DNA of 64,000 nucleotides from Fomes fomentarius. Taxonomy: Eukaryota; Basidiomycota; Agaricomycetes; Polyporales; Polyporaceae. The number at the start of each line of letters is the position of its first letter. Within the stretch, counting starts at the first letter, position 1. Location: contig JABYQN010000014.1 of the NCBI GenBank assembly GCA_022606135.1, forward strand, positions 186,001 through 250,000, read 5' to 3'. The notes beneath the pieces are model-generated. The model did no database searches, was not told where the DNA came from, and saw only the letters and a program-made list of their open reading frames with translations. Shown one piece after another: positions 1 through 11,500 of the stretch. The position numbers were made by a program, and so were the translations under genes.

Positions 1-475
1 CCGTATTGCTCATAAATGAAGCCAGCGGCGACGGTGATGAGGGTGGCGCCGCCCATGGGATATGTCCCGATGTAGAGACTTTGAGTGGGATGTTTCATCA
101 TCGTGCCCCACATGTCGGGGAACATGATGTGACGGGCGATGGTGAGCGCATTGAAGAGAACGAAGAGGGCGAGGTTGAGGAAGAAGAAAATCCAGGTCAA
201 CACCTGCATTACTTGCCAGTCATTCGCGTAGGGAAAGTTGTGTAGTAGCAGAGCTATGGACCCGGTGCCTAGAGTTGTTAAAAGTAAGAAATCGTTACAA
301 AAAACGACCAATGGATTGTGTACCCATAATCGTGGCATACCATGCGGGACTAAAATGCCTATTATAATATCGACATAATCAACGACTATGCCCAAGCAGT
401 ACTCGAAGGACTAAGCTGATATGCATACCGCACGCAATTCTTAAGTGAATTCCGGTGTATTTCCCTGGAGGTCAT
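1..475 (-). CDS. SSU1/TehA-type (SLAC1 superfamily) transporter, 5' part
   Basis: This is the N-terminal part of a membrane transporter of the TehA/SSU1/Mae1 (voltage-dependent anion channel) family, whose fungal members export sulfite or carry dicarboxylates at the plasma membrane. The exons join in frame: 429-475 (ATG at 475), 324-358 and 268 down to the window edge, with GT-AG introns of 70 and 55 nt. The product begins with MTSREIHRNSLK, followed by HFSPAWYATIMGTGS, which is the family's first-helix signature. A hydrophobic helix (WIFFFLNLALFVLF) and a YIGTYPMGGATLI motif follow, the latter like the WGTYPMG of yeast Ssu1. About 116 residues are visible and the rest lies beyond position 1. 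Substrate is not decidable from this part; sulfite efflux is the best guess from the TYPMG motif. Confidence 0.85.
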
Positions 476-1190
476 GCTTTGAGAAAACAGAATGGCACGT
501 ATAGTTCGCATAGTAGGCGGGTTGAGTGAGTTTTCAAGGGAGAAAGCAGGAAACCAGGGCCACCTGATGGGGAGGGCGAGGCATGTAGCGCCGATTGAGT
601 TTGAACTCACGGTAATTCCTCAACATGTGGCTGCAGTTCTAAACCTATCGCAGATTCCGGGTGCACTTTGGCCAGTGCGAGGCATCATCAATCTCCGAGA
701 GACGGCAACAATATCCTCTTTTAGTAAAACTTTTTTGAGCCCGCTTTTCGGGCCGATGCCGCGGAGTAGTGGTTCGGCGTCTGTCGGCTGTCGAGTGCAC
801 CTCGACGGCCACGACGGAATATACTACCTGACTAGTGAGTAGGATTAAGCTCAATAAACTACGGTGGAAAGTGTGCTTACACATGCTGGTCAATCAGCCT
901 TTCTCACAAAATTCTAGCTCGCTTAATCTTCATCTCATCGTCTGCAATGGTCTTTGAGTTGAATCTTGCGGTTATATATCAGGCTTACTCTCAAGACCAC
1001 CAGCATTCAAGATCGCCCTTCCGTCATCTTCAGTCTTGCGTTACACGTTTCTGGTACAGACCAAGATACCAGATACCAGATGTCATCATTTTACACTGAG
1101 GTATGAGTAGTACACTTTAGCTCCCTGCGGCTGACGGACTCGTTGTAATGTAGGATGACTGCTCTGAAAGTGGCTCCTTGTGTGCCTCAC
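476..1190. other. Intergenic, no gene seen
   Basis: Only short overlapping open frames with no recognisable domain. The left part should hold the promoter of the minus-strand transporter. Nothing else could be supported. Confidence 0.5.
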
Positions 1191-1197
1191 AGGCATC

Positions 1198-1563
1198 CGA
1201 TGCTTTCAACGCCGAAGTCAACGTTCTCGGGGCTGCTCCTCCGCCTCTACAGAGTCGCACGCCATCACTCGCTCATTCCCCCCAGCTCGTGGTGCATCCG
1301 CCCCGATCTTGCGACTTCCTAATGAGATGCTATGTGACATCTTCCATCACTTGGTTCAAAGCATGGAGGACCTGTCCGATGCGGACTGGACAATCGAAAT
1401 CTTGGATTCCAAGGGATGGTTGCGCCTCATGCTCGTGTGTCGTCACTGGCGCGAGGTCGTATGTGCCACCCCTACTCTCTGGCGTTTAATCAAGTTCTGG
1501 GGCGAAGGCAATCCCAGATGGCTCAAATTGGCGTTCCATCGCTCCGGGAACCTGACGGTCTGA
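1198..1563 (+). pseudogene. Truncated F-box protein (F-box only)
   Basis: An F-box-like domain reads LPNEMLCDIFHHL, then LMLVCRHWREVVCATPTLW and WLKLAFHRSGNLTV, the usual start of Agaricomycete F-box/LRR proteins that act as substrate adaptors of SCF ubiquitin ligases. The frame ends at 1563, about 80 residues after the F-box, where 350-450 residues of leucine-rich repeats are expected. There is no good ATG: the frame opens after a possible splice acceptor near 1197. The truncation lies about 65 bp before the start of the duplicated segment, so duplication or rearrangement probably removed the 3' part. Unlikely to be functional. Confidence 0.7.
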
Positions 1564-1975
1564 CAATACGTGGCGTGAACCTGACAATGCGTGGTGTAGA
1601 GGAAACCATCCCCGAAGTGATCCAAGAGGGAGACTGGATACGCATAAGCGACTGATCTTCCGCCGCACTGCGGCCAATGAATGTTGGATGCGCACACGAC
1701 CTACCACGGCGTGTCGTCTCCCCTAGAAGGAGAGGTTCATGGAAGAAGCTGGGCGTAGGGGAGGCAGGTCGACCGAGTTGTGTTTACCGGCTGCTTGAAC
1801 GCAATGACACGACAGGGTTGCCCAGAACACACATCAGGTCGAGTTGCTCGCCACACGACCCCGAACGAGGCGCATGAAAGATACTATCCAGGCAGAAAGG
1901 CTCGATGATCGGCAACATAATACGACAAAACGCGAGAGAATCGCCCTCTTCGGTCCGAGCGTAGGTCTACAACGA

Positions 1976-2769
1976 CTACAACGAAAGCGCAGCCATGACC
2001 AACCCAACGGCGGCCGCGACACTTCCGGACGCGATCGCGATGGTAGTCGCGCCCGACGAGCCAGGCTTGGACAGTTGGATCGGCTTGAGGTCGACGCCCG
2101 TGAAGTTCAAGCACGCCGACTCGTAGTCTGTTTGGAGAAAACAACAAACCAAGGTTTGCGCATTAGCCAGCATTCCGAGGTTAAGCTCGGTCGGGGTAGA
2201 GCGAGAGGGAAGGACTCGTGAGGGAGAGGGAGTTATGGAGGGAGAACGTACATGCGAGGTTGTCTTGTGCCTGACTGAACTTGGAGGTGTCGTTGGGGAC
2301 CAGGTCAACAGTGCACTGCAAGCAGGACCCGAATCCGTTGTGGAACTTATCGGTGCAGATACACTCGATGCTGGTGCACGCCTACCAGGAAGAGTAAATA
2401 GTGAAGACATGAGTATCCTTGTATTTTCCCCAAACGAAGAGGGCTCACCGCCATAATATTTATTTCATCCGCGCAGTCAGACTTGCACTATGCCACATAT
2501 ACAGTATTAGATGTGAGATGTCCCCTGATATCTCTGATATTGTCGAACGCGCACCTGCTTGGGTGGATCATCATCATCGGGGTCGGTACGTATCGCCAGG
2601 CTCCCAAAGAGGATGGTCGAACGGACTCTCAAGGCCAGCTCGTTTGCAGCGGCTACCGGTCACATTTCGGGGATCCTTCATAAGCATCGAAGGGCCCATA
2701 GAAGAGGAGCAAAAAACACTGACCGTGACCGGCGAGGAGTGCGACAGCAAAGAGAGGGAGGGCGTACAT
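1976..2769 (-). CDS. Small secreted cysteine-containing GPI-anchored protein, paralog 1
   Basis: Five exons join to a 152-residue product: 2724-2769, 2555-2652, 2449-2481, 2252-2381 and 1976-2127, all with GT-AG introns and continuous phase. It starts with a signal peptide (MYALPLFAVALLAGH). A small cysteine domain follows (SDCADEINIM, then ACTSIECICTDKFHNG, SCLQC and ESAC). It ends with a typical GPI-anchor signal: a small-residue site (GSSGATT) and a hydrophobic tail (SVAAAVGLVMAALSL). This predicts a protein anchored at the outer face of the plasma membrane or cell wall. The family is not one I can name; the cysteine spacing recalls small CFEM-like surface proteins but does not match CFEM. 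The paralog at 41251-42046 has the same exon layout, which supports the model strongly. Confidence 0.85.
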
Positions 2770-2900
2770 CGTTGTGAAGAGTGAGGAAAGACACTTGCTG
2801 AGAGAAAATAAAAGGCAGTCGTGGTTCAAAGAGCGGGTGTGCAGTGCCTCCAATAAGTATGAGAAGAGTGTGAGCCGCGTTTTCGATGCCGGAACCTGAT

Positions 2901-2908
2901 CTTATATA
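2901..2908 (-). promoter_or_regulatory. TATA box of secreted-protein gene, paralog 1
   Basis: On the minus strand the sequence reads agtatataag, about 130 bp upstream of the ATG at 2769. The same box at the same distance occurs in the duplicate (42177-42184). Confidence 0.6.
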
Positions 2909-3565
2909 CTGCAGATGCACGAGTCCATCATTCAGGGCTATGATAGAGGTGCCGACCAGAGCGGCGCGCTCGTCAGTCGTAACCTTCGAATTTTCGCATG
3001 ATACTTAGACTGGACCGTGCCAGTGGTGATGAGTCGCCAAGAGTCACCGCATGCGTTGCAATCCCATCGCTTAGCGTTGTATCATGAGATCTCGAAATGG
3101 CTCGGTTGGTTCATTCAATGGCGGTGTTCACGAAGCCGTACTTCCCCGCAAGCACAGATTTCTTGCGTGGATTATCGTTGAGTTACGTCATACTTCGAGC
3201 ACAAGTATAACTTATAAGTACTTACCTAGCGCTCGCTGGAACAGGAATCGCGCAAGGAGACTCGGAGTGGACCACAACGGACAAGTGGTGACACGAGAGC
3301 ACCACTACCCCGCCGGACACGGGCTCTTAGTGACATAGCATCCGACTCAGGGTGCAATAGGGTGCAATTGAAAACTTCGTCACGTACCGTATCGTCGGGC
3401 ATTTCGAAGTGAGTATCTGCTGTTTGGGCGCGTCCAAGCAAAGGCCGAGTGATGGCGACGTAAGATCACAATATTTACCTACTGATGTCGGCAGGCACAG
3501 ATACTGTATACGAGGGGGCGAGGCGCTCAAAATGAGCAACCTTGGCATCATCCGTTGCAGTACAC

Positions 3566-5342
3566 TAGCTTAGATTATTAATAGGAGTAACCACAAGTTT
3601 CATTCAGCATAGGCGACAATTGTTCGAGTTATGGGATTCATGAGGATGATGAACTCTGAACCTGTAAGGCAAGGAGCGACTGTAAGTCACAACAAAGAGA
3701 GATCTTCAGTCAGTGAGCGAACGACTATATTGCATAGTGAAGTACCTGTAAGTCACAACAAAGAGAGACTACAAGTACTAAGTCAGTAAGAGGTAATAGA
3801 GCATATGTATGTAAGAGACTTACTCTTCAGTCAGTGAGCGAATGACTGAAGAGCAGAGGCAAAGAAGGGACTGCTTATATACATGAGGGATGAGTACATG
3901 AGTCAGTGAATAAAGCAGTCACATGTAGCCATAAGACGATGAGTCAGAGTCTGTATCGGCATATGAGTCAGATACAGTCATAACATGAGTCAGACATAAG
4001 GTCTAGAAGAGTCCGGTGCAGTGTAGAACGCACTGGTATGCACAGGAATGCACAGTAACCATATGGTCATGGGAAAGTACAGTAGGAGAACAAAGAAAAC
4101 TATAAATGGTAAGTAGGAACACAGCCTATCTAATCATATGACCATAAACAAGTGTACACAACTCCAGTCCGAGCACAGCCGGTAGTCCAGAAGTTCAACA
4201 GAGGAAGCCAGATGCATATTCGGCTTGTGGGAATTTGTCAGGGATGTTCACATGGTATTCAGGCATTCTAGAACTTGATAATAGTTGCGAGTACATGCAT
4301 ACAGAGGCCTGTAAGTTTTGAGGCCAGTGGGAAGGGAACAAGTGATAGAATTGGCCATGGGGCAAAATGTCTGAACTTGCCAAAATCCATGTCTGAACTC
4401 TGGAATTCTGGGATGTCTGAAACATCTGAAATTGATGTCTGTGATGTCTGATGGCATCTGCAAAGTCTGTGACAGACATTTCAGAGATCGTGAGGATTAC
4501 TGATGCGGTGTACGTTGTGCTGTGGTACACGCAAGAGAATATGAGCTTTGGGATCGCAATATTGAGGCCCATTGAGTGAAGGTAGCATAGGGCATGCGCT
4601 TCCATGCTAATTGTGTGCTGAGTGACCTTGACTACATCAGGAGAAAAATACATGTCTTGGGCATGCTCTCGAGACTCAAGAGCAGTCTGAGTCAGATAGT
4701 CAAGTACCCCTCTTATGAGTTGCTGATAGATGCACAGCCAGTCCCGGTAGATCTTGAGAGCACTCACCGACACCATCGAGTTCACATAAATCTTTGTGAG
4801 ATGCACAGTAACAATCCCTCGAATCCATGAAAATAGACACAAGTGGCAAATAGATTGATGATAATACATGTTTTGCTACAACTACAATGACTACCACAAT
4901 GTCCTCCTCCACTACTGCATAGAGAACACGGCAACACTATGTGTACATTGAATACCTGTAGTAAAGAAGAGGACGGTCAGCTATGTCTGAGTCATAGAGT
5001 ACATCAAACAAGACTCACATCTGTGCACAGCAGTGGACAAGTCGTTCAGATCATGTGTTAATGTCACTGTTGATGAGTGAGTCAGTGACAGGCCACAACA
5101 CATCTGAGATTGCTTACCTGGCATACATGGAGAACACCAGGAGCCTTGTAGGAGAGATCAGCCTACCTTGAACAAGGGAATACCATCAGGCAACAATGGT
5201 CTTCTTAACGTGTATATGCAGACTGGGAGCAACATACCTGGGGCCCATAGTGTAGATGACCACAATATGTGTCGGATGGAGGAGTAGGGAAGAGAGAATA
5301 TGTAGCACTTATGGACTGTCAGAATTTCGACTTACCAGTAGT
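3566..5342. other. AT-richer interval with local direct repeats, no clear gene
   Basis: This stretch lies between the duplication and the retrotransposon. A 23-nt string starting ctgtaagtcacaacaaag occurs at 3680-3702 and 3746-3768. A second 23-nt string (cttcagtcagtgagcgaa...) occurs at 3704-3726 and 3824-3846 with one mismatch. Many copies of agtcagtga and gagtcag are scattered through 3700-4010. This looks like decayed repeat sequence, but I could not identify the element. Confidence 0.5.
4195..4869 (-). CDS. Uncharacterised 224-residue open frame, possibly a mobile-element remnant
   Basis: An uninterrupted minus-strand frame of 224 codons starts at ATG 4869 in a region with few other long frames. 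I recognise no domain. The composition (many His, Ser, Ile) is less biased than in random GC-rich frames, and the segment around VTQHTISMEAHALCYLHSMG looks like real protein. No signal peptide or clear membrane span is seen. It lies in repeat-rich DNA just upstream of the retrotransposon, so it may be a fragment of an older element. It could also be chance. Confidence 0.3.
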   Translation of the reverse strand: MYYHQSICHLCLFSWIRGIVTVHLTKIYVNSMVSVSALKIYRDWLCIYQQLIRGVLDYLTQTALESREHAQDMYFSPDVVKVTQHTISMEAHALCYLHSMGLNIAIPKLIFSCVYHSTTYTASVILTISEMSVTDFADAIRHHRHQFQMFQTSQNSRVQTWILASSDILPHGQFYHLFPSHWPQNLQASVCMYSQLLSSSRMPEYHVNIPDKFPQAEYASGFLC

Positions 5343-5848
5343 TGTTACAAGTTGATAAGTATGCGGTATTAGTGGTTAACTATGTAACTAGAATTATGGT
5401 ACTCGATTTCTGTACTTTTACTTTTAGGATTCTCATGCCATAGGATTCTTCGGTTATACGGTCATCCAGTAGTAGTCAGGACTATGGACTTAGTCAGCCA
5501 GACTGTACAGACTACTTCTGATTAGTCACCTTGACTGTGCAGTCTGTCAGGTCGACTGCGCAGTTAGTCAGATCGGCTGTGCAGCAGTAAGGACTTACTA
5601 ATACGCAGCTTACTGCTAGATTTCCGCAGTCTCATTACATGTATATAAGGGGAGGATGTCTCAGAGCAAACTCCCCAAGCTTTAGTCTCTTCGCGAATAA
5701 CACAGGCTACACTCTAGCAAGTTATCACTCGCTCTCTCAGACTCACTTCAAGATCTCCTTCGTATAAGGATCGATCGGACTAGCAAGGTGATAAGGAACA
5801 AGGGTTACTACTCAAGTAGAAGTTTAATAGTCACGCGAGAGCGTAACA
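5343..5848 (+). repeat. 5' LTR
   Basis: Length is 506 bp with TG...CA ends inside the short inverted repeat TGTTAC/GTAACA. A TATA box (tatataag) lies at 5642-5649, so transcription should start about 30 bp downstream, near 5672-5678. That puts the U3/R border near 5676. No difference from the 3' LTR was found by eye. Confidence 0.97.
5642..5649 (+). promoter_or_regulatory. TATA box of the 5' LTR
   Basis: The sequence tatataag in the LTR, about 30 bp before the caagctttagtct string that is complementary to the primer-binding site. The same box is present in the 3' LTR. Confidence 0.7.
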
Positions 5849-5850
5849 TT

Positions 5851-5863
5851 AGACTAAAGCTTG
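5851..5863 (+). other. Primer-binding site, probably self-primed (Tf1/sushi type)
   Basis: Two bases after the 5' LTR the sequence agactaaagcttg is the exact reverse complement of caagctttagtct at 5676-5688 in the same LTR. That string lies where the RNA should begin, about 30 bp after the TATA box. In Tf1/sushi-type elements the first ~11 nt of the RNA fold back on the primer-binding site and prime reverse transcription instead of a tRNA. The layout fits that mechanism. The string contains the palindrome aagctt, so part of the match comes free, but 13 consecutive bases is still strong. Confidence 0.75.
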
Positions 5864-5999
5864 ACTTCTCCACTTTTCTAAGTGCAGAGAACCCACAAGA
5901 ACAAGGAACTTCTTTCTCGCTCGAACGCTGAGAAAGAACAGAACAAGCAAGACGGCAGAGAACAGGATAAGCCATCCTCTTCTACAAAGGCCGAGGAAC

Positions 6000-8503
6000 G
6001 TGACGATACCAGGGTTCAAACGAGAGAAGTCCCTACCATCGTTACCAAGACTAGTCATCCCAGAAGTCACAGTTGCAAGACCACTGACTCCATATCCTGG
6101 ACGAAAACAACTCTCACAAACAATCCCATTTGTAGAGGACGTTTCATCCACGCATTTGAGTCCAGAGACCCTTGTAAACGACTTACAGAGGACGCAGGAG
6201 TGGCAGGAATATAGGAGTTCACTAGCCACAAGCAGCTTTACTGGAGTAGTACAGGATATACTCCCACAAGCACGAACAGTCTCTGAATCATCAGGAGGAA
6301 TCGATTCAGACAACAGAGAAACAGACCCAGACAGGACATCAACTGCAGGAATATTCTACAGGAAACAGCAAGTTCCAGTAGACGCAGTTGACGCACTTCA
6401 GATTATAATGGATAATCTTGAAGTATTAAGGAAGGAAGAAGTTACACGAGACTATCATTCAGCTTTCGACAAAGCATATCGATATCTCGTACAAACTATC
6501 CAGATTTCGGATACAGTCCCAAGAGAAGTTTACGGATCAATCCCACAGACCCGAAACTTTGCGGAATTCCTCGAGCAACAGTACCAGTACCTCAGATCTA
6601 GGGTTATTAGTCCAGCAAACCTAATAGATCCTGATCTACACGAAGATATAGCAAAACTTCACAGTAACTGTCGAGCAAGAAGGTTACATCAAGAGTTTCT
6701 ACATCGCACACAGCGTGTATGACTGCGAAGCCATACAGTTGTAATCGTCTATATCATCTGTTCGACAACAACAAAACCAGAGATATACACTATTGAGAAT
6801 CTTACGGCCGGTGGAACAACTGCACGCACGAACGTTGCCCACTAAGGTACAACACAAAAGAGATTCCGGTAACCATCTCTAGACCAGAAGGTACGGAAAT
6901 ACCAAGGCCGTCACAGGAATCAAGAATCGAACGATTGTACAAGAAGGGACCAAGAATAGAAACTACGCCAGCGCCGGCAGGAAGTTTAGCAAGTCCAAGA
7001 ATACCATCTAGTTCTCTGTCCAGTCCTCGAGTTTACACCAACGTTCAATTAAGCCCAATTGAAGCGGAAGCAGGACCTAGTACAGGAATAAACCTCTCAC
7101 GGACACAGAGTACAGAGGAATCAAAATCAGAAACAGAAAAAGCGACGGAACCAGGAATAGGGGCCAGCATCTATCTTGAACCACCGGAATATCCTGTTCC
7201 ACGACAGACAGAGCCATTTTATCCTGAACCATCAGAGGAACCTATCAGACGACATGCAAAGCCCTCTTTTGAAATGTCGTATGTCAGACCACCAAGTTCA
7301 AGCACATCCATTTCTGCCGCATTCTAGCATGCGTTCCCATCAGGGAGTGGGGTACCTAGTACACCGCCACCTAATCCACCAAACCCTCCGTCAGTAGGAG
7401 GTAGTAATAGTGGACCCTCGGGACTACCAGGAACGCCAAATCCTACACCACCACCAGGGGGTGGGGGTGGAGGTGGGGGTGGCGGAGGAGGTGGAGGAGG
7501 TGGAGGAGGAGGTGGTGGAGGAGGAGGTGGTGGTGGAGGTGGTCAACCTCCTGTTCCACCAGCAATTCCCCTTGCACCACAAAATCCTCCTAGAGGAAAG
7601 GGAAAAATCAAAGACCCAGAAGTATTCAATGGAGATAGGACAAAGACACGATCCTTTCTCAATCAGTTGTTTCTCCTTTTCACTGCAAGACTGGACGACT
7701 TTCCAAATGACCACACTAAGGTCGCAACAGCATTGTCATTCATGGAAGGAGACAACATCAACTTCTGGAAAGATACAGCCATACGGCGGGCACAAGAGGA
7801 AATACAGCCAGGCGTTCCCAGGGGACTAGAACCTTGGAATGTCTTTGTCAAAGATTTCCAAGATTCATTTGCCCCGATAGACGAGGTGGATGATTCCATG
7901 GTCAACTTAACCACCATTCAACTCCGAGACTATGCGTCAGTTGACGAGTTCAATGCAAGGTTTATGGACCTAGCTCTTAAGGGAAACATCCTCGACCCCG
8001 TATCACAGTTGGCATTGTATCGGCAGGCATTACCAGATTACCTGCTAAAGAAGATTGTTCTTTCGTACCCAGCACCGTCAACCATAGCAGAATGGATGAC
8101 AAGGACTAAAGAGTTGGACCACAGTTACCAACTCACAGAGAAAATTCTGTCAAACCGGAGGACGAGGAAAACAAAGACTGCAAGGACTACGAAGTCTAAG
8201 GCGACAGTTAAGGCGGTCAATGTTGAGGAAGACACAGAAGTTGGGGTAAATCGACTCAGCGAAAAAGAACGAAAAGACCTACAAGACAAAGGTCTTTGTT
8301 TCCGCTGCCGCAAATCCGGACATATAGCCAAGGACTGTCCTAGCAGACCTGTCAAGAGGACAAGACGACCTACGGCACGACAAGTTAGGAAGATGAACAG
8401 GGAGGTCCTGGAAGATATCGAGGAAGAAGAGTCAGAACAAGAATCAGAACAAGAACTAGAGATCAATGCCCTAAGGGCCACGGACTTTAACTCGGATTTT
8501 TAA
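6000..8503 (+). pseudogene. gag: gag of the chromovirus, interrupted
   Basis: Gag packages the element RNA into particles. The first open part is 6000-6722. The reading then moves to another frame that runs to 8503, with TGA at 6794-6796 and TAG at 7325-7327. Between 6722 and 6935 the frame is unsettled, and I could not decide between short introns and real frameshifts. The second part has a Pro-rich stretch, a run of 29 glycine codons (7457-7543), and a capsid-like region starting KIKDPEVFNGDRTKT. It ends with a CCHC zinc knuckle (CFRCRKSGHIAKDC, 8297-8338), then a basic and an acidic tail. It ends at TAA 8501-8503, directly after five Ts, with pol in the -1 frame. Confidence 0.8.
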
Positions 8504-8574
8504 ATGGGCAAGCAGAATCGACGCCTAACTTGCCTACAGACTTGCATGTAACAGTAATAACCAATACACAGTGA

Positions 8575-11500
8575 AGGCGGCATGCTTTGCTTATACCCGG
8601 TTACATGCAAGTTCGAGATAAAGCCGTCGAGGTCAAAGGGTTGATTGACACAGGGGCAGATGCTGTCATTGTCAATCAAAAAATTGTAGATCGATATAAC
8701 CTTCCAACGGTACGGCTGCCGAAACCCTTGACATTCCGGAATGCAGACGATAGCATCAACAAGAAAGGAACAATTACGCATCGGGTTGAGGGAACATTCA
8801 ATATCAAGGGAAGAAAACTGCCAACAAATTGGTATGTGGCCGATATTGGGAGGGATGACATTCTTTTTGGAATGCCATGGATTCGCAAGTACAATCCGAA
8901 TATTGATTGGGAAAGCGGAAGAATTGTATTCGAACCTGAACTCATCAAGAAACAGCAACAGATTTACAAGTATCAGTTGCAGCACGATCCACCGGAAGGA
9001 CAACTATGGGGGTTTCCAATAGAACCAAAGAACCAAGATCTTATCACATCATTCCTACACATGGAGACGGATGAGGGTGATGAAGATGAAGAAAGGTTAA
9101 CTCATAATCCATCACGGATTCTTCAAAGACTTTACCAGACACGAGAAGTCCGGAGGATCAATAAGTCAACGGAGATTGCAATAGCTGCAAAAAAGGATCA
9201 GAAGACAAGAACATTGGATGAAATCTTGCCAGAGTTTGTGCAAGATTTTAAACCAGTGTTTGAGAAGAAAGCAGCAGACCGATTTCCACCAGAACGACCT
9301 TGGGATCATGCCATTGAATTAAAGAAGGAATTTGATTGGCATAAAAAGAAGTCATGGAGGAAGATATATCCGTTGACGACCACTGAACGGATGGAACTTA
9401 GGAAGTTCATTGACGAAAATCTTGCCAAAGGATACATAAGGAGGTCAAAATCTCCTCTAGCATCACCATTCTTCTTTGTGACAAAAAAGGATGGAAGTCT
9501 CCGTCCAGTACAAGATTATCGGGCTTTGAATGAAGGCACAATAAAGAATGTATACCCATTACCATTGATCAGCGACATTCTAGACCGGCTTAAAAATGCG
9601 ACCATTTTTACCAAGCTGGACGTACGAGCCGGATATAACAATGTACGCATCAAAGAAGGGGATCAATGGAAGGCGGCATTCATTACTCCAGAAGGGTTAT
9701 TCGAACCACTCGTCATGTTCTTTGGATTGACCAATGCGCCAGCAACATTCCAAAATATGATGAACGACATCTTCTATGACATGTTACATGAAGGATGGAT
9801 TGTCATCTACATGGATGACATCCTAATCTTCTCTAACAATGTCGAAGAACATCATCAGAGGACACGCAGAGTATTGCAATGACTTCAGGAAAATGATCTA
9901 TTTCTGAAGGCCGAAAAATGTGAATTTGACATACAAGAAGTCGAATTCTTAGGATCAATTGTCCGTCCAGGAGTTGTGGCAATGGATCCGATCAAGATCA
10001 AGGCAATTGAGGAATGGAAAGAACCCACTACAGTAAAACAGGTCCAAGCATTCCTAGGATTTGGAAACTTTTATCGAAGATTCATCAAGGACTATTCCAA
10101 GCTAGTTCGTTCTTTGACAGAATTAACGAAAAAAGACAAACCTTTCGTATGGTCCAAAGAGTGTCAGGCGACATTTGACGAATTGAAAAGAAGGTTTACA
10201 GCAGAACCTATTCTGCACATCCCAGATCCGGAACGACCATTTCAGATAGAATGTGATGCATCAAAAGTGGCTACAGGGGCGGTACTACGACAACAAGGTT
10301 CTGATGGAGTATGGCACCCATGTGCTTACTTGTCTAAATCTTTCACCCCAGCGGAACGAAATTACCAAATTTACGATCGGGAATTATTAGCGATAATCCG
10401 CGCATTGGAGACATGGCGGCATTTTCTACAAGGATCGCCACATCCAGTTGAAATTCTTTCCGATCATAAAAATTTGACATACTTCCGTACTGCACAAAAG
10501 CTCAACCGACGACAAGCAAGATGGCATCTCTTCTTATCAGAGTTCAATGTATTGCTCAAACATCAGCCAGGAAAAACATTAACACAAGCTGACGCCCTTT
10601 CTCGGAGATCAGGGCATGAGAGGGGGGAAAACGACAACAAGGATGTTGTCATATTGGAAACAGAACTATTTGCTAAAGCAGTCAACACAGAGTTACAAGA
10701 ACGAATTCGTAACACCAAGTTGAGAGATGCGGCAATAGTGGATTTCATAACCAATAAAGGGAAAACTATTCAACGACCAGAATTTGGTGATCCTAAAGAT
10801 TGGTCCGAGGACGATGGATTACTCCTGTTCAAGGATAAAGTCTATGTTCCTCCTGATGAAGATCTCCAACGAGACATTGTCAAAATGTACCACGACGTCC
10901 CAGTCATGGGACATCCGGGAATTCAAAAAACATACGACCTGGTAAAACGAGAATTCATGTGGACAGGCATGCGCAAATTCGTAACTCAGTATGTCAAGGG
11001 TTGCGCAATCTGCCAGACATGTAAAGTCAACACACACCCTCTCAAACCAGGACTTATGCCAATTCCCCATAGCGGAGATACCCGACCATTCAGAACGATC
11101 ACAATGGATTATATCACGGATCTACCCGAGTCAGAAGGGTATAATGCCATCCAAGTAGTGGTGGATCATGATGTGTCCAAGGCAGCGGTGTTCTCTCCTT
11201 GCACAAAGAATGTCACAGCGGAAGAAGCTATGGATATTCTCCAAAGGGACGTATACAAACGGTTTGGATTACCTGCGAAGATTATATCAGACTGAGGACC
11301 ACAATTCATATCCAAGGCATTCAAGGAGTTACACCGAACTTTAGGAATTGAGACGGCTCTAAGTACAGCCTATCATCCTCAGACAGACAGACAAACGGAA
11401 CAAGTTAACCAGGAGTTGGACTTGGCCCTACGGATATATTGTGCAAACAATCCGGACAATTGGGTGAAACTACTCCCTCAATTTGAATTTGCACACAATC

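Larger units (their letters stand above)
1628..3565. repeat. Segmental duplication, copy 1 (partner 40893-42830)
   Basis: This ~1.9 kb stretch is closely similar, in the same orientation, to 40893-42830. Both begin with gagggagactggatacgc and end near the shared string cttggcatcatccgttgc. Both contain a complete small secreted protein gene, its TATA box and ~600 bp upstream. Small indels and many substitutions separate the copies, so the duplication is not recent. Each copy lies directly 3' of an F-box gene. Confidence 0.9.

Noticed and set aside
3666..3990. Solo LTR upstream of the chromovirus
   Set aside because: The repeated agtcagtga strings are suggestive, but no TG...CA ends or target duplication could be found.
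7410..7829. 139-codon frame with long Glu/Val stretch
   Set aside because: Frame-shifted reading of the poly-glycine part of gag; the other frame leads into the CCHC knuckle.
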